A DNA stretch of 14,672 bases from Ramlibacter sp. (GTDB taxonomy: Bacteria; Pseudomonadota; Gammaproteobacteria; Burkholderiales; Burkholderiaceae_C). The stretch covers positions 1 to 14,672 of the forward strand of contig JANXVP010000238.1 of assembly GCA_025351615.1 (NCBI GenBank), read 5' to 3'. The notes beneath the pieces are model-generated. The model was given only the letters and a program-made list of their open reading frames with translations, did no database searches and was not told the origin of the DNA. Below are positions 14,590-14,672 of this stretch, piece by piece (within the stretch, counting starts at the first letter, position 1; every line of letters begins with the position of its first letter). A program made the translations under genes and the position numbers.

Positions 14590-14672
14590 TTATTTTGTTG
14601 GCTCCGGTGCGCACTGAGTTCGCCCGAAGATCGTGATGTAGCGTTCCATGAACTCAGGCCAGACCTCGGGAT
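14590..14672 (-). CDS. C-terminal fragment of an unidentified protein (cut by window edge)
   Basis: The last 26 codons of a minus-strand frame end in TAA at 14592-14590. The peptide includes W-P-E-F-M-E-R-Y-I-T-I-F-G-R-T-Q, which has a protein-like composition. I do not recognise the family. The gene body lies outside the window. Confidence 0.4.
   Translation of the reverse strand, partial: PEVWPEFMERYITIFGRTQCAPEPTK

Overview
The window looks like chromosomal DNA of a Gram-negative proteobacterium, most likely a betaproteobacterium (moderate confidence). The pointers are an Escherichia-like SerA, IscR-type operator sequences, CCA-encoding tRNA genes and GC-rich coding sequence. The species cannot be named from the sequence.

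Layout. At 3-78 is tRNA-Ala(CGC) with its terminator. From about 9880 down to 294, all on the minus strand, runs one unusually complete iron-sulfur assembly operon of twelve genes in this order: sufA, sufB, sufC, sufD, sufS, sufU, bolA-like, grxD, nfu (copy 1), mrp fused to DUF971, nfu (copy 2), Rieske ferredoxin. Several junctions overlap (sufB/C, sufC/D, sufD/S, sufS/U, mrp/nfu2), which suggests translational coupling. Two tandem 25-bp palindromes matching the IscR type 1 operator lie just upstream of sufA, but no iscR gene is in the window. Going right there follow a small unknown protein (10031), serA (10392-11621), a roughly 560-base intergenic stretch with several hairpins and a terminator, and tRNA-Lys(CTT) at 12184-12259.

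The right end is accessory DNA. An integrase gene ends directly against the 3' end of tRNA-Lys, and a divergent nitroreductase gene follows. A 47-bp degenerate copy of the tRNA 3' half closes a 1950-bp integrative element. A third, 17-bp copy lies 214 bp further on, and the stretch between copies 2 and 3 may hold the tail of a second integrase, so the site looks repeatedly used. The last 83 bases hold the C-terminus of an unidentified protein.

How the genes fit together (family knowledge plus inference): SufS and SufU mobilise sulfur, SufBCD builds clusters, and SufA, the two Nfu proteins, the CGFS glutaredoxin/BolA pair and the Mrp P-loop ATPase would carry clusters to targets. The Rieske protein is either a client or an electron carrier. 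The Mrp-DUF971 fusion resembles plant HCF101 without its N-terminal DUF59 domain. It is the least described part of the locus.
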